From Pseudobacteriovorax sp. (GTDB lineage Bacteria; Bdellovibrionota_B; Oligoflexia; Oligoflexales; Oligoflexaceae): a stretch of DNA of 64,000 bases. The translations under genes were made by a program, and so were the position numbers. The stretch spans positions 1 through 64,000 of the forward strand of contig JABSRP010000001.1 of the NCBI GenBank assembly GCA_013215145.1. The letters run 5' to 3'. The notes below the pieces were generated by a model, which worked only from the letters and a program-made list of their open reading frames with translations, did no database searches and was not told where the DNA came from. Numbering within the stretch: position 1 is the stretch's first letter; every line of letters begins with the position of its first letter. This document shows positions 52,041 to 61,209 of this stretch, piece by piece.

Positions 52041-52730
52041 CTAGTTTATTTTAATGATCAATTCATGAGGCTGGTTCTGTCTTAGGTAGTTAAAGCTAGC
52101 GTTTGCAGCAGTCTTGAGGGATCTGAGAGCCCTAATTGCCAGTCCAGCATCATTGATAGGTTGCTCATTGATATGAGTGATCACGTCACCGTTTTGGAAT
52201 CCAGCAACTTCGTAAATGCTACCACTGTCGATCTCTAGCAACTTAAAGCCAACCAGCCGACCCTCTTTCATATGCGGGACCGCAGCAGCCTGCATCAAAA
52301 TCTTGTTTAGGTTATTGTTCACAAGCTCATCTTTCAGCTCGCGATTCACAGTTAGAGTCGATCCTACTTTCTGGAAACCATTGGAAGCTACCAGACCAGA
52401 AGCAACGGGAGCACTATTGCTAGGCTGAGGACTGTTTTTGTAAGACGCTTCGTCATCTCCAACCTTCATAGATAGCGTTTTGCCATTCTGATCGAAGTCT
52501 ACATTCTTTCGGTATATACGAATGATTTTCAAATTTTTCTTGACGATAGAACCTTCACGGTAAGCAGAAACTTTATTGGTTTTTTTGTTTTTAAGTAGAG
52601 CAACCCCGGCCTTACCTTTGGAGCTAGCGATCACGCCTAGCACTGTAAATCCGATATCGCTTGCGATAGCTACATGCGAAAACAAAAACATCGTCAATAC
52701 AAAGCAGATTTTCATAACTCGATTCAACAT
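52041..52730 (-). CDS. GspC-like PDZ protein (type II secretion)
   Basis: A 229-residue protein with a signal/anchor segment (about 6-24). The region VALLKNKKTNKVSAYREGSIVKKNLKIIRIYRKNVDF resembles the GspC homology region. A C-terminal PDZ-type domain follows: VPHMKEGRLVGFKLLEID, SGSIYEVAGFQNGDVITHINEQPINDAG and a final strand FNYLRQNQPHELIIKIN. GspC links the inner-membrane and outer-membrane parts of the type II secretion machine. Other gsp genes are not adjacent, so it may belong to a scattered T2SS or be a free PDZ protein. Length fits. Confidence 0.65.
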   Translation of the reverse strand: MLNRVMKICFVLTMFLFSHVAIASDIGFTVLGVIASSKGKAGVALLKNKKTNKVSAYREGSIVKKNLKIIRIYRKNVDFDQNGKTLSMKVGDDEASYKNSPQPSNSAPVASGLVASNGFQKVGSTLTVNRELKDELVNNNLNKILMQAAAVPHMKEGRLVGFKLLEIDSGSIYEVAGFQNGDVITHINEQPINDAGLAIRALRSLKTAANASFNYLRQNQPHELIIKIN

Positions 52731-53078
52731 CTATACTCTCCTAACAGCAATAACAGCGGGCTACGTTAGATAGGATGCAACTGTTATGCCACACTGTGTC
52801 AGGCGTAAGCTCTTAAAATATCTCAAAAAAAATGATAAAAAAATAAGTAAGGATAGTTAGATAGTTGGCACGTGTTGTAAAACTGACAGAAAGTATGTAA
52901 GTCATCTGATTCAAGGACATTTCAGGGATGACGAATCCCATTAAGCATCTAATATAATTATATTTTTCTCAATCAGCTAACATTAATATTGTCTTTGGAG
53001 GCCTGTGAGGGAAACATTCCAACCTACAGGGCTTAAGGAGCGCTAGATCTTAACTAGCAGAGGAAATCCTTCTTTTTT
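52731..53078. other. Intergenic region
   Basis: A 348-base gap, mostly AT-rich, with no gene that I can support. A short GCTAG/CTAGC hairpin lies near 53041-53057 after the gluzincin gene. A sequence TTGGCACG near 52866 resembles a sigma-54 -24 element but has no -12 match. Confidence 0.4.
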
Positions 53079-54038
53079 CTATTTCGCACGAATCCCTAGT
53101 GTCCAGAAAAGATATTCATGATCTCTGGAGTGTATTTGCTCAAAAGTCTCTGTCCAAATAATTTTTCCTAAATTGAAGTAATCTGCTATAGGAATCACTT
53201 CAGTCCCACTGATATAGCGACTAAAAAACTGGCGATAGTCAAAACCTGTCGTTTCCTTCAAACCAGCTATAATATCGCCTATAGTATAGAGTTTTTTTGA
53301 TCGAACAAAGTTCTTGTAAAGCCACTTCATAAGTGAGTCCAGACTCTGTTTGTTATTACTATCTTTTCTTACTCGATAATCGAGCACCATAGCTGCCACC
53401 CATCCACCATGATAGATTAGAAAGTAATGATCAAACTTAGATTTATTATCTTTTCCGGCATCTCGCATCGAGATTTTTCCGAGTCCTTTGGCCGACGAAT
53501 AATATCCAATGGGATATAGAGCTATATTGAGGGCTTGTTTTGGAGTGAGAAGTTTCAACTTGGTGAGAACCTGATAAGTATAGAACTCGGTAAATCCTTC
53601 GTTGAACCATTGATCAAGGCCTGATTTATACCGAATTGTTTCTGCATTCCACAGGTGAAATAACTCATGCAAAACAATGGCCTTCCAACCGGCAAAGCCA
53701 AATAACACATCTTCAGATAGAGTAAGCTGAATGACTCCCGGGTCAGCTTCTCCTCCAATGTACTCTCCTTGTTTTACATTGACCTTAATTTTCCGATATG
53801 GCTTGTCATTTAAGTCTCTAGGAAGACCACCAAAAATGGATACGTACTCGGGAAACGCTTTGTTAATTAGCTGCGAAATCTCCCTTTTTTTACCAAATGA
53901 GTATTCATCTTGAAAGATATACTCCAGGACTACGTGCTTTAGTTTGGTTGTTTCACTGTAGGGGTAACTCTTCCCCAATAAAGAACCAGAAAACATTGTC
54001 ATCGTAGTCATTAAAAATACTACTAAACATTTAAGCAT
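53079..54038 (-). CDS. Exported gluzincin-type metallopeptidase (peptidase MA clan)
   Basis: A 319-residue exported protein with a signal peptide (about 1-23). H124-E-L-F-H128 followed exactly 18 residues later by E147 (NEGF) is the HExxH-x18-E zinc signature of clan MA, M1-type peptidases. LHELFHLWN and WFNEGFTEFYTYQ fit. The rest (YIGGEADPGVIQLTL...; C-terminal helices) agrees with a compact peptidase without the large M1 lobes. It is probably a periplasmic or outer-membrane protease. No operon partner. Confidence 0.75.
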   Translation of the reverse strand: MLKCLVVFLMTTMTMFSGSLLGKSYPYSETTKLKHVVLEYIFQDEYSFGKKREISQLINKAFPEYVSIFGGLPRDLNDKPYRKIKVNVKQGEYIGGEADPGVIQLTLSEDVLFGFAGWKAIVLHELFHLWNAETIRYKSGLDQWFNEGFTEFYTYQVLTKLKLLTPKQALNIALYPIGYYSSAKGLGKISMRDAGKDNKSKFDHYFLIYHGGWVAAMVLDYRVRKDSNNKQSLDSLMKWLYKNFVRSKKLYTIGDIIAGLKETTGFDYRQFFSRYISGTEVIPIADYFNLGKIIWTETFEQIHSRDHEYLFWTLGIRAK

Positions 54039-54155
54039 AATTTCTGTCTCTCTAAAGTTAACTAAATCGATACTCGCTAGCTAAGTACGAAACCATACCT
54101 ACCACAATAAAACATCTAACTAAAGAGATTATTATCAAAAGACTAAAAGGAAGGG

Positions 54156-54179
54156 GTTTGGAGCCAAAAAGCTCCAAAC
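54156..54179 (-). terminator. Terminator after the flagellin genes
   Basis: GTTTGGAGC (54156-54164) pairs with GCTCCAAAC (54171-54179). On the minus strand the tail is CCCTTCCTTTT. It ends the two-flagellin transcript. Confidence 0.65.
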
Positions 54180-54189
54180 AATTCGTCAG

Positions 54190-55110
54190 TTATCGAAGCA
54201 TCTGCAAGACAATCTCAGGCTGAGTGTTAGCGTGGGTAAGAACAGAAGCACCAGCCGTAGTTAAGATCTTAGCCTGTGTAAACTTCGCCGTCTCACTAGC
54301 AAAATCCACATCTCTGATCCGGCTGTTCGCAGCATTCAAGTTTTCGTTGGAAACCTCAATATTTTGAATGGCACTGTTGAGCCGTGACTGAACCGAGCCC
54401 AGGGTCGAGCGATAGCCCGCAACCTCGTTCAAAGCGGTATCCAATACATTGAAAAGGGAATCGGTACCGTCAGGACCAAGATCTGCCGCCCCGCCATCGT
54501 CATCTCCCGGAACAACAGCCAGCTCTCCTTCCACGACGTCCGTTAGAGCATCATTCAAGGTCGCAAGCTCCTCGAGGTCTATAGTGATAACATCCGAGTC
54601 CTGCTCTGGGTCAATTTCGGGAGCTTCGCCATCAATACTCGCACGGTTAGAGGCCCCGACAAAGATCCTCATGGATTGACTGCCGTCCTCAGCATCAAGG
54701 ACTTTACGGCCATTAAACTCGGTAGACTCGGCGATTCGACCAATCTCCTGAGACAGCTGCTGAAATTCCTTATCCAGAAACTTTCTTTCACGATTTCCAA
54801 TCGTATCGGACGCAGCCTGTGACCCTAATTGTCTCATCCTCACTAGGATGTTTGTGATTTCGTTCAATCCACCCTCTGCTACCTGAATGTAACTGATACC
54901 ATCGTTGGCATTACGCTTTGCTACATCCAAACTTGCAATCCTAGACCGAATTCTTTCCGATACAGCTAGTCCGGCAGCATCATCAGCTGACTTGTTAATC
55001 CTTTGACCCGAGGCTAACTTCTCAATCGAACTTGTCATATCCCTGCGATTGTCTGATAGCTTCTTTTGTGCAATCAACGATTCCACATTGGTTTTAATTC
55101 GAACACCCAT
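54190..55110 (-). CDS. Flagellin (second of two)
   Basis: A 306-residue flagellin, the subunit of the flagellar filament. The N-terminal D0/D1 region carries RIKTNVESLIAQKKLSDN, SGQRINKSADDAAGLAVSERIR and the helical NANDGISYIQVAEGGLNEI. The C-terminal D1/D0 region contains SRIRDVDFASETAKFTQAKIL and ends VLQMLR. The central domain (about 150-215) is short and very acidic (multiple Asp/Glu), unlike the neighbour's. It lies 30 bases after the first flagellin on the same strand with its own ribosome site, so it is transcribed from the first gene's promoter. Confidence 0.94.
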   Translation of the reverse strand: MGVRIKTNVESLIAQKKLSDNRRDMTSSIEKLASGQRINKSADDAAGLAVSERIRSRIASLDVAKRNANDGISYIQVAEGGLNEITNILVRMRQLGSQAASDTIGNRERKFLDKEFQQLSQEIGRIAESTEFNGRKVLDAEDGSQSMRIFVGASNRASIDGEAPEIDPEQDSDVITIDLEELATLNDALTDVVEGELAVVPGDDDGGAADLGPDGTDSLFNVLDTALNEVAGYRSTLGSVQSRLNSAIQNIEVSNENLNAANSRIRDVDFASETAKFTQAKILTTAGASVLTHANTQPEIVLQMLR

Positions 55111-55140
55111 TTTAAGAACCTCCTTGTTATTCGTAAAAAA

Positions 55141-56016
55141 CTACCGAAGTAGCTGTAGTGCCATGTCTGGATTTTGATTTGCTTGCATCAGTACAGATAG
55201 CGACGACTGCTGTAACACACGATTCTGTGTCAAGCGTGACGACTCTTCAGCGAAGTCAACATCCCTGATTCGACTATTCGCTGTCTGAAGATTTTCATTT
55301 TGGATTGATAGGTTATTTACCGCAGTATTGAGGCGACTCTGTACGGAACCCAAAGTTGCTCTCTCGCTGGAAACACGATTGATCGCTTCATCGATAGTAT
55401 TGAGTTTCTCAACAACTGTATCGCGGTCGATGGAACCATCGATTTCTAATGGACCAATTTCTGCTTCTTTACCCAGAGCTAAACCCTCGGTATTCAGAGT
55501 CTTCAATCCCTCGAGATTTAACGTTATGGTATCTTCGTTATCTTCAACCGCACTGCCATTAACACCAACTTGAATGACCAGTTGATCTTTTTGCTCTGAA
55601 TCAAATAGCTTTAACGAGTTGAATTCCGTGGTTGCTGAGATCCGATCGACTTCGTCCACCAACTGGGTGTATTCACGATTAAGATAACTACGCTCTTGAT
55701 CACCAATTGTGTCAGAGGCAGATTGGATGGTAAGCTCTCTCATACGAACAAAAATATTGCCTATTTCGTTGAGGGAGCCTTCTGCAACTTGGATCATAGA
55801 GACAGCATCATTCGCATTGCGTTTGGCCTGATTAAGCCCTCGCACTTTCGCTCTGATGCTCTCAGAAATCGCTAGTCCTGCTGCATCATCTGCAGACTTA
55901 TTGATGCGGTAGCCTGAAGATAAGCGCTCGAGGCTTTGCTGCATTTCGTTAGAATTGTTTTGTGCAAATCGTTGCGCGGTGAGAGATGAAACGTTCGTTC
56001 TAATACGTAAACCCAT
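55141..56016 (-). CDS. Flagellin (first of two)
   Basis: A 291-residue flagellin. I take the start MGLRIRTNV at 56016 (AAGGAGG upstream); the frame continues to 56037. Conserved N-terminal blocks are SLTAQRFAQNNSNEMQQSL, SGYRINKSADDAAGLAISE and QAKRNANDAVSMIQVAEG. The C-terminal NSRIRDVDFAEESSRLTQ ends LQLLR. It is followed by a second flagellin, and a FliA-type promoter stands 85-111 bases upstream. Two paralogues with different central domains could form filaments of differing surface or order. No other flagellar gene is near. Confidence 0.94.
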   Translation of the reverse strand: MGLRIRTNVSSLTAQRFAQNNSNEMQQSLERLSSGYRINKSADDAAGLAISESIRAKVRGLNQAKRNANDAVSMIQVAEGSLNEIGNIFVRMRELTIQSASDTIGDQERSYLNREYTQLVDEVDRISATTEFNSLKLFDSEQKDQLVIQVGVNGSAVEDNEDTITLNLEGLKTLNTEGLALGKEAEIGPLEIDGSIDRDTVVEKLNTIDEAINRVSSERATLGSVQSRLNTAVNNLSIQNENLQTANSRIRDVDFAEESSRLTQNRVLQQSSLSVLMQANQNPDMALQLLR

Positions 56017-56362
56017 GAGATTCCTCCTTGAAATCATCCGTATGGACAGTCAGCAAACCTTCGCCGACTTCTGCCTGCAACCATGCCAGCAGCAATTGAT
56101 TTCTCGTTGTTTTTGTCAAAAACTTAAGATTTTTTTTAAAAAATATACAAAAATGAGCAAAATCTCAGTGATTACCGCAGTTCGAAAATTAACATAAATA
56201 TTTGATATTATTGAAATATATGGGTGATACTAGAATAAAACCGGGGATTTATTGCGAGTCCAGTTTTTTCGCAGTTATTCGAGGAAAACTTCGGCCTCTC
56301 ATCTCTATTCTTTTTGATAAAGCTTTGCTAGATTACCGTTCAGGAAGGTAGAGACTAATAGA
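56017..56362. other. Promoter region between flagellin and tilS
   Basis: A 346-base divergent gap. It carries the FliA promoter (56101-56127, minus) and, near tilS, an AGGAAGG ribosome site. No further gene can be supported. Confidence 0.5.
56101..56127 (-). promoter_or_regulatory. Sigma-28 (FliA) promoter of the flagellin genes
   Basis: On the minus strand TTAAGTTT, an 11-base spacer and AACGAGAA match the FliA consensus TAAAGTTT-N11-GCCGATAA (7/8 and 5/8). Transcription would start about 80 bases before the flagellin start. Confidence 0.6.
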
Positions 56363-57442
56363 ATGATCGATCTAAACGTAATAAACAGCAGAATCCGCCG
56401 GATCGTGGAATCCAATGGAAGAATTTACATCGGTTGTTCCGGAGGAAGAGACTCGGTGGCCCTAGCTCACATAGTGGCCGCTAGCGCATCCCGAAAAAAC
56501 CTCAACTGTACTTTGGCTCATGTCAACTACGGCTTGAGGGGTGCCGAGTCGGATGAAGATCATCTATTTGTCCAACGTTTAGCAGGAAAGCTCGGCTTCG
56601 ATTTTCAGCTGTTAGACTTGAGAGCCTTCCCCAAGCCTTCAACTGGAGTCCAAGCCTGGGCCCGTGAGTCCAGATTTCGATGGTTTCGCGAGCTTTTGAA
56701 TCAAAATGACATCATAGCTCTAGGCCATCATGGGGGCGATTTGGCTGAGAATGTGCTTCTTAGGATGGCGCGAGGGAGCTTAAGTTCGCTATCCGGAATG
56801 TCCGTTGAGAAGGACCAAGTTTGGCGGCCGCTACTACTTAGTAGCTCAGCAGATATCTCTCGGTTGGTATCTAGGCAGAAAATTCTTTATCGAGACGATT
56901 CTTCCAATGATAAGCTTGACTATAGCCGTAATAAGATTCGTTGGAAGGTAATGCCAGTCTTGCAGGGTTTTGCGCCACGGGCAGAATGTAAAATAGGCCG
57001 AGTTGCTTTTGAGATCGATGAGATCATCCGGGAGGTGGACGAATCGAACCGAGCGTTGTGGGCAACTGAGACTCTGGACCTTTTAAAAATTAAAGACTTA
57101 AGTCCAGCTATCGGCCGTAGGGTCATCCAACGCTTTTTTAAACATAACGGCAGCGACGGAGAAGTTCCGTCCACCACCTTCGCGCGTGTTTGGCAAGCAG
57201 TCCGCACCCAATCAACGGGAGACTTCGAATTACCCGGAGATCGAAAGCTGGCTTTACGCAACGGTAAAGGGACCTTGGAACAAAAAGATGCGTTCTTAAC
57301 CAGAAGGTCTCAATTTGACGGTTTTTTTTCTAAGCACATGAGGTATATCATGGGCTCAGATGCTACGGCTTTGATCTCACTTCAAGACGACGTAGCATCC
57401 ATTAGTAACTCTACGAAGAAGCCAAAAACAGGGTATGTTTAG
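56363..57442 (+). CDS. tilS: tRNA(Ile)-lysidine synthase
   Basis: A 359-residue TilS (EC 6.3.4.19), which converts C34 of the AUA-reading tRNA(Ile) to lysidine using ATP and lysine. The PP-loop SGGRDS (residues 26-31) is present, then LAHVNYGLRGAESDEDHLFVQRLA. The GHHGGDLAENVLLRMARGS segment and YRDDSSNDKLDYSRNKIR are typical of the catalytic core. The length matches the core plus a shorter C-terminal domain. It begins the tilS-ftsH block, with a 141-base gap to ftsH. Confidence 0.93.
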   Translation: MIDLNVINSRIRRIVESNGRIYIGCSGGRDSVALAHIVAASASRKNLNCTLAHVNYGLRGAESDEDHLFVQRLAGKLGFDFQLLDLRAFPKPSTGVQAWARESRFRWFRELLNQNDIIALGHHGGDLAENVLLRMARGSLSSLSGMSVEKDQVWRPLLLSSSADISRLVSRQKILYRDDSSNDKLDYSRNKIRWKVMPVLQGFAPRAECKIGRVAFEIDEIIREVDESNRALWATETLDLLKIKDLSPAIGRRVIQRFFKHNGSDGEVPSTTFARVWQAVRTQSTGDFELPGDRKLALRNGKGTLEQKDAFLTRRSQFDGFFSKHMRYIMGSDATALISLQDDVASISNSTKKPKTGYV

Positions 57443-57583
57443 CTTCTTACCGGTTTCTCACTGAAAAGAAACCACAATGTCAGGTTTGAAGTGGCCTGGC
57501 GAGAAAAATTTAACGAATATTGGTAGTATAATATTTATCAGCGCACTTTGCTAAAATGACAAGTCTCAGTTGGAGAACGATTT

Positions 57584-59539
57584 ATGTCGAAACCAAAAAA
57601 ATCTAATCAGCAGGTAAAATTCTCGCTCATGTTTGCGGGTATTCTGATGCTGTTTTTTATGTTTAATATCCTGTCGACGTCTAAAGAAGAAACCAAAGCT
57701 ATCACCTATTCCCAGTTTCTTTCTATGGTTGAAGAGGGGCAGGTGACTCAGGTAGACATCGGACCAAACGCTGCGACGGTGACTAAATCAGATGGCCTCG
57801 TGGAAACCGTCAGCGTTCCGGTTGATGTCATCAAAGCAGACGAACTAACGAGCAAGGGTATCCAAGTCTCCTATAAAGAGCCCGAGGAAGAAAGCATTTG
57901 GACCGGTATTTTAATAAACTTTTTACCCTTCGTGCTCATCATCTTTTTCGCGATTCTTCTTATCAGACAACTTAACGTTGGCGGCGGCAAAGCCATGTCA
58001 TTCGGAAAAAGCCGCGCAAAAATGCTAAATGAAAACAATTCCAGACTGACGTTTAAAGACGTGGCTGGCATCGAAGAGGCCAAAAACGAACTCGAAGAGA
58101 TCGTCGACTTCCTTAAAGACCCTAAAAAATTCACTAGACTTGGGGGCAGGATTCCAAAGGGTGTCTTGCTAGTTGGACCTCCGGGAACCGGTAAAACTAT
58201 CTTAGCCAAGGCCATCGCTGGTGAAGCTGGAGTACCCTTCTTTAGCATTTCTGGTTCGGACTTTGTCGAGATGTTTGTGGGAGTTGGTGCAAGTCGCGTA
58301 CGAGACCTTTTTGAACAAGCCAAGAAACAAGCTCCTTGTATTATATTCATCGACGAAATCGATGCTGTCGGCCGTCAGCGTGGCGCCGGCTTGGGTGGCG
58401 GTCACGACGAGCGGGAGCAAACTCTTAACCAGCTACTTGTCGAGATGGACGGTTTCGAGACCAACGAAGGAGTGATCCTCATAGCGGCTACCAACCGAGC
58501 CGATGTCCTTGACCCTGCGCTATTAAGACCAGGTCGATTTGATCGTCGCGTCTACGTACCAAAACCAGACGTCCGCGGTCGTCGTGGAATTCTTGCTGTC
58601 CACACGCGGAAAACTCCACTAAAAACAGACGTTGACCTAGATATTCTGGCACAAGGAACCTCTGGGTTCTCCGGTGCCGACCTCGAGAACTTGGTTAACG
58701 AAGCTGCTTTGATCGCCGCAAGAAGAGACTGCAAAGAAGTTACCATGTCTCATTTTGAAACGGCAAAAGACAAGGTCATGATGGGGCCAGAGCGCAAAAG
58801 TATGATCATTAGCGAAGACGAAAAGCGCAACACCGCATATCACGAGGCAGGGCACTGCATAGTAGCCAAGATGGTTCCAGGCGCAGACCCTGTTCACAAA
58901 ATCACGATCATACCTCGCGGGCAGGCATTGGGTGTGACAATTTTACTCCCAACGGAAGATCGCCTTTCGATGTCTAAAGAATACGCTGAAGGGATGATTG
59001 CTTACGCAATGGGCGGAAGAGCAGCCGAGGAGATCGTATTTGGGCACACCACAACGGGGGCTGGTAACGATATTCAAAAAGCGACGGATATTGCCCGGAA
59101 GATGGTTTGCAATTGGGGTATGAGTGACAAGCTGGGACCTATTGCTCTTGGTGCCGGAGATGGCGACCCATTCTTAGGGCGTGAGCTGGGAAGCCACGAC
59201 CGTTACTCGCAGAATGTCCTCAACGATATTGACTCTGAAATAAAAGACTTATTGACCACTGCTTACGATAAAGCGGTCAATATCTTAACAGAAAAGCGGG
59301 AAATCCTGACCGAGATGTCTGAGTCACTTCTCATCCGAGAGACCTTGGAATCGAAGGATATCGACGCCATCATGAAAGGCGAAAAAATAGTCACCGAAGA
59401 CGAGAAGGTGGCCTATCAAGAACGGTTAGCTAAAGAAAAAGAAGAGGCACAGGCGGCAGCTTCCGAGGATACCTCTGCAGAACGATCGAGCGAACCGGAA
59501 ACACCTTCTGGAGTGGAACCATTACCTCAAGGAAGTTAA
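57584..59539 (+). CDS. ftsH: ATP-dependent zinc metalloprotease FtsH
   Basis: A 651-residue membrane AAA+ protease that degrades membrane and regulatory proteins. Two helices (about 13-31 and 106-128) flank a small periplasmic domain. The AAA+ module has Walker A GPPGTGKT (198-205), [10 protein letters not shown] and the second-region-of-homology [21 protein letters not shown]. The zinc site is HEAGH (H420, E421, H424), followed by the helical protease domain. The C-terminus is Ala/Glu/Ser-rich (low complexity). A TATAAT-like element stands at 57527-57532, but its -35 is unclear. It precedes folP by 17 bases. Confidence 0.96.
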   Translation: MSKPKKSNQQVKFSLMFAGILMLFFMFNILSTSKEETKAITYSQFLSMVEEGQVTQVDIGPNAATVTKSDGLVETVSVPVDVIKADELTSKGIQVSYKEPEEESIWTGILINFLPFVLIIFFAILLIRQLNVGGGKAMSFGKSRAKMLNENNSRLTFKDVAGIEEAKNELEEIVDFLKDPKKFTRLGGRIPKGVLLVGPPGTGKTILAKAIAGEAGVPFFSISGSDFVEMFVGVGASRVRDLFEQAKKQAPCIIFIDEIDAVGRQRGAGLGGGHDEREQTLNQLLVEMDGFETNEGVILIAATNRADVLDPALLRPGRFDRRVYVPKPDVRGRRGILAVHTRKTPLKTDVDLDILAQGTSGFSGADLENLVNEAALIAARRDCKEVTMSHFETAKDKVMMGPERKSMIISEDEKRNTAYHEAGHCIVAKMVPGADPVHKITIIPRGQALGVTILLPTEDRLSMSKEYAEGMIAYAMGGRAAEEIVFGHTTTGAGNDIQKATDIARKMVCNWGMSDKLGPIALGAGDGDPFLGRELGSHDRYSQNVLNDIDSEIKDLLTTAYDKAVNILTEKREILTEMSESLLIRETLESKDIDAIMKGEKIVTEDEKVAYQERLAKEKEEAQAAASEDTSAERSSEPETPSGVEPLPQGS

Positions 59540-59556
59540 CAGAAACAGGCCTCATA

Positions 59557-60327
59557 ATGGGTGTTGTAAATGTGACGCCCGATTCTTTTTCGGATGGCGG
59601 AGCATTTTTAAAGGCCGATGAGGCTCTAAAACAAGCCGAAAAACTGTTGAAAGATGGGGCCGATATTCTTGATATCGGAGCCGAATCCACTAGACCTGGA
59701 TCAAAACGAGTGGACTCGCAAACGGAATGGGCGCGATTGAGACCCGTCGTCGAACACCTAAACCGCCAGGGACTTAGTCACCTTGTTAGCATCGACACTC
59801 GCAACCACGAAACGATGCTCCGATCTCTCGACCACGGCGTTGCCATCATCAACGATGTGTCTGCATCTGCAAACGCTGACCTTATCAAGAGGTTTGATCG
59901 GCAAGAGACCATTTACTTGGCCATGCATATGCACGGGGAGCCAGGTACGATGCAAGATTGCCCTCTTGTGGGCATGCAAGCCGTCGATGACATGATTTCC
60001 TTTCGGCGGAACTGGGATGAGCGATTTGCTTCATTAAACGCCTCAACCGAACGACTATGGATAGATCCCGGAATTGGGTTTGGAAAAGACGATACAGCAA
60101 ATCTTAGGCTCATCAATTGGTCCATGGATTTCGCCTACCGCGACAGATTAGTCGTAGGTATTTCAAGAAAGTCTTTTATGGGCCGACTTCTCGGTATACA
60201 AAACCCCATTGAGCGCGATCCTCCAGCGAAGATGATGGAGCTAGCACTCATCATGCGGGGAGTTAAAGCGATAAGGACCCATGATGTGGCAACACTTAGC
60301 AGGCTACGGGATACCTTAAACCAATGA
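59557..60327 (+). CDS. folP: Dihydropteroate synthase
   Basis: A 256-residue DHPS (EC 2.5.1.15), which joins para-aminobenzoate and pterin pyrophosphate in folate synthesis and is the sulfonamide target. MGVVNVTPDSFSDGG, DGADILDIGAESTRPGS, HLVSIDTRNHETM, VAIINDVSA, LWIDPGIGFGKDD, and later VGISRKSFMGRLL and IRTHDV are characteristic. ATG 59557 begins directly at the catalytic strand. Relatives usually have a few residues more, and the frame is open upstream (...TGLIMG), overlapping ftsH, with no good start codon there. So the true start may be a little earlier. Confidence 0.93.
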   Translation: MGVVNVTPDSFSDGGAFLKADEALKQAEKLLKDGADILDIGAESTRPGSKRVDSQTEWARLRPVVEHLNRQGLSHLVSIDTRNHETMLRSLDHGVAIINDVSASANADLIKRFDRQETIYLAMHMHGEPGTMQDCPLVGMQAVDDMISFRRNWDERFASLNASTERLWIDPGIGFGKDDTANLRLINWSMDFAYRDRLVVGISRKSFMGRLLGIQNPIERDPPAKMMELALIMRGVKAIRTHDVATLSRLRDTLNQ

Positions 60328-60348
60328 GATGATGGGAGAGATTAAAGA

Positions 60349-61209
60349 ATGGATTTAATACAAAAGCTAGGACCATGGGCTTTTGTCGATCTGTTCATTA
60401 TCACAGCCATTATCTATCGCTTACTACTGCTTTTAAGAGGCACCAGGGCCATGCAAATGGTACTTGGCATCCTACTCTTGGCTGGATTTGTCTTTTTCCT
60501 CTCTTACGTCTACCCGCTGACTACACTGAAATGGTTGATGGATAAATTCTATTCGTCCATATTCATTGTGATAGTGATCCTTTTCCAAGAAGATATTCGA
60601 CGTGTACTGAGTCGGGTCGGAAAAAAAACCGTATTTCAATCGGCAGAAACCATCTCGTCCCAACAAATGCTGGATGAGCTGATGAGAGCGGCCACTGCAC
60701 TGACCACGAAAAAATTCGGAGCTCTTATTGTCATCGAAAGAGATATCATACTGACGCGATATGTTGATATTGGCATTCTTATTGATGGCCGCATAACCAA
60801 AGAATTGTTGGTATCAATTTTCCACCCTAGCTCCCCCATCCACGACGGAGCAGTCATCGTCCAGCAAGGGCGCATTGCTGCCGCAGGTTGCTTTTTACCC
60901 CTAACCCGGGATGATTCGGTGGACCCAGAGCTAGGCACAAGGCATCGAGCAGCTATAGGCGTCAGTCAGGAGACTGACGCGCTTGTCTTAGTGATTTCAG
61001 AAGAAAATCAAGCCATTTCATTGGTAGTCGACGGCAACGTCTCCCGAAACCTCGGACCAAGAGAACTCAGAAAAGTCTTGCGAAATCTTCTTAGCCAAAA
61101 GACTAATAAACCTAGCAACACTAAAAAGAAAAAGAAAAAATCGTCAAACAGTAATTGGAATCAAGTCATCGAGAGGATGAAGATCTTTCGTTCAGGAGGA
61201 TCCAAATAG
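60349..61209 (+). CDS. cdaA: Diadenylate cyclase CdaA
   Basis: A 286-residue membrane diadenylate cyclase (EC 2.7.7.85) that makes c-di-AMP from two ATP. An N-terminal membrane domain (about 10-80) is followed by the DisA-N catalytic domain with FGALIVIERD, a DGA motif (D166-A168, preceded by SPIHDGAVIV) and the RHR motif (R198-R200, GTRHRAAIGVSQ). The C-terminus is Lys/Ser-rich. Stop and next start abut (TAG ATG), so it is translationally coupled to ybbR. c-di-AMP usually controls potassium and turgor; here its presence in a Gram-negative lineage supports the proposed affiliation. Confidence 0.93.
   Translation: MDLIQKLGPWAFVDLFIITAIIYRLLLLLRGTRAMQMVLGILLLAGFVFFLSYVYPLTTLKWLMDKFYSSIFIVIVILFQEDIRRVLSRVGKKTVFQSAETISSQQMLDELMRAATALTTKKFGALIVIERDIILTRYVDIGILIDGRITKELLVSIFHPSSPIHDGAVIVQQGRIAAAGCFLPLTRDDSVDPELGTRHRAAIGVSQETDALVLVISEENQAISLVVDGNVSRNLGPRELRKVLRNLLSQKTNKPSNTKKKKKKSSNSNWNQVIERMKIFRSGGSK

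Noticed and set aside
52861..52880. TTGGCACG resembling a sigma-54 -24 element
   Set aside because: The required GC at -12 is absent (AA there), and no gene starts downstream on the plus strand.
56073..56093. GC-rich match to a sigma-54 promoter upstream of the flagellin (minus strand)
   Set aside because: The GG-GC spacing is eleven or seven, not ten; the FliA match is better.
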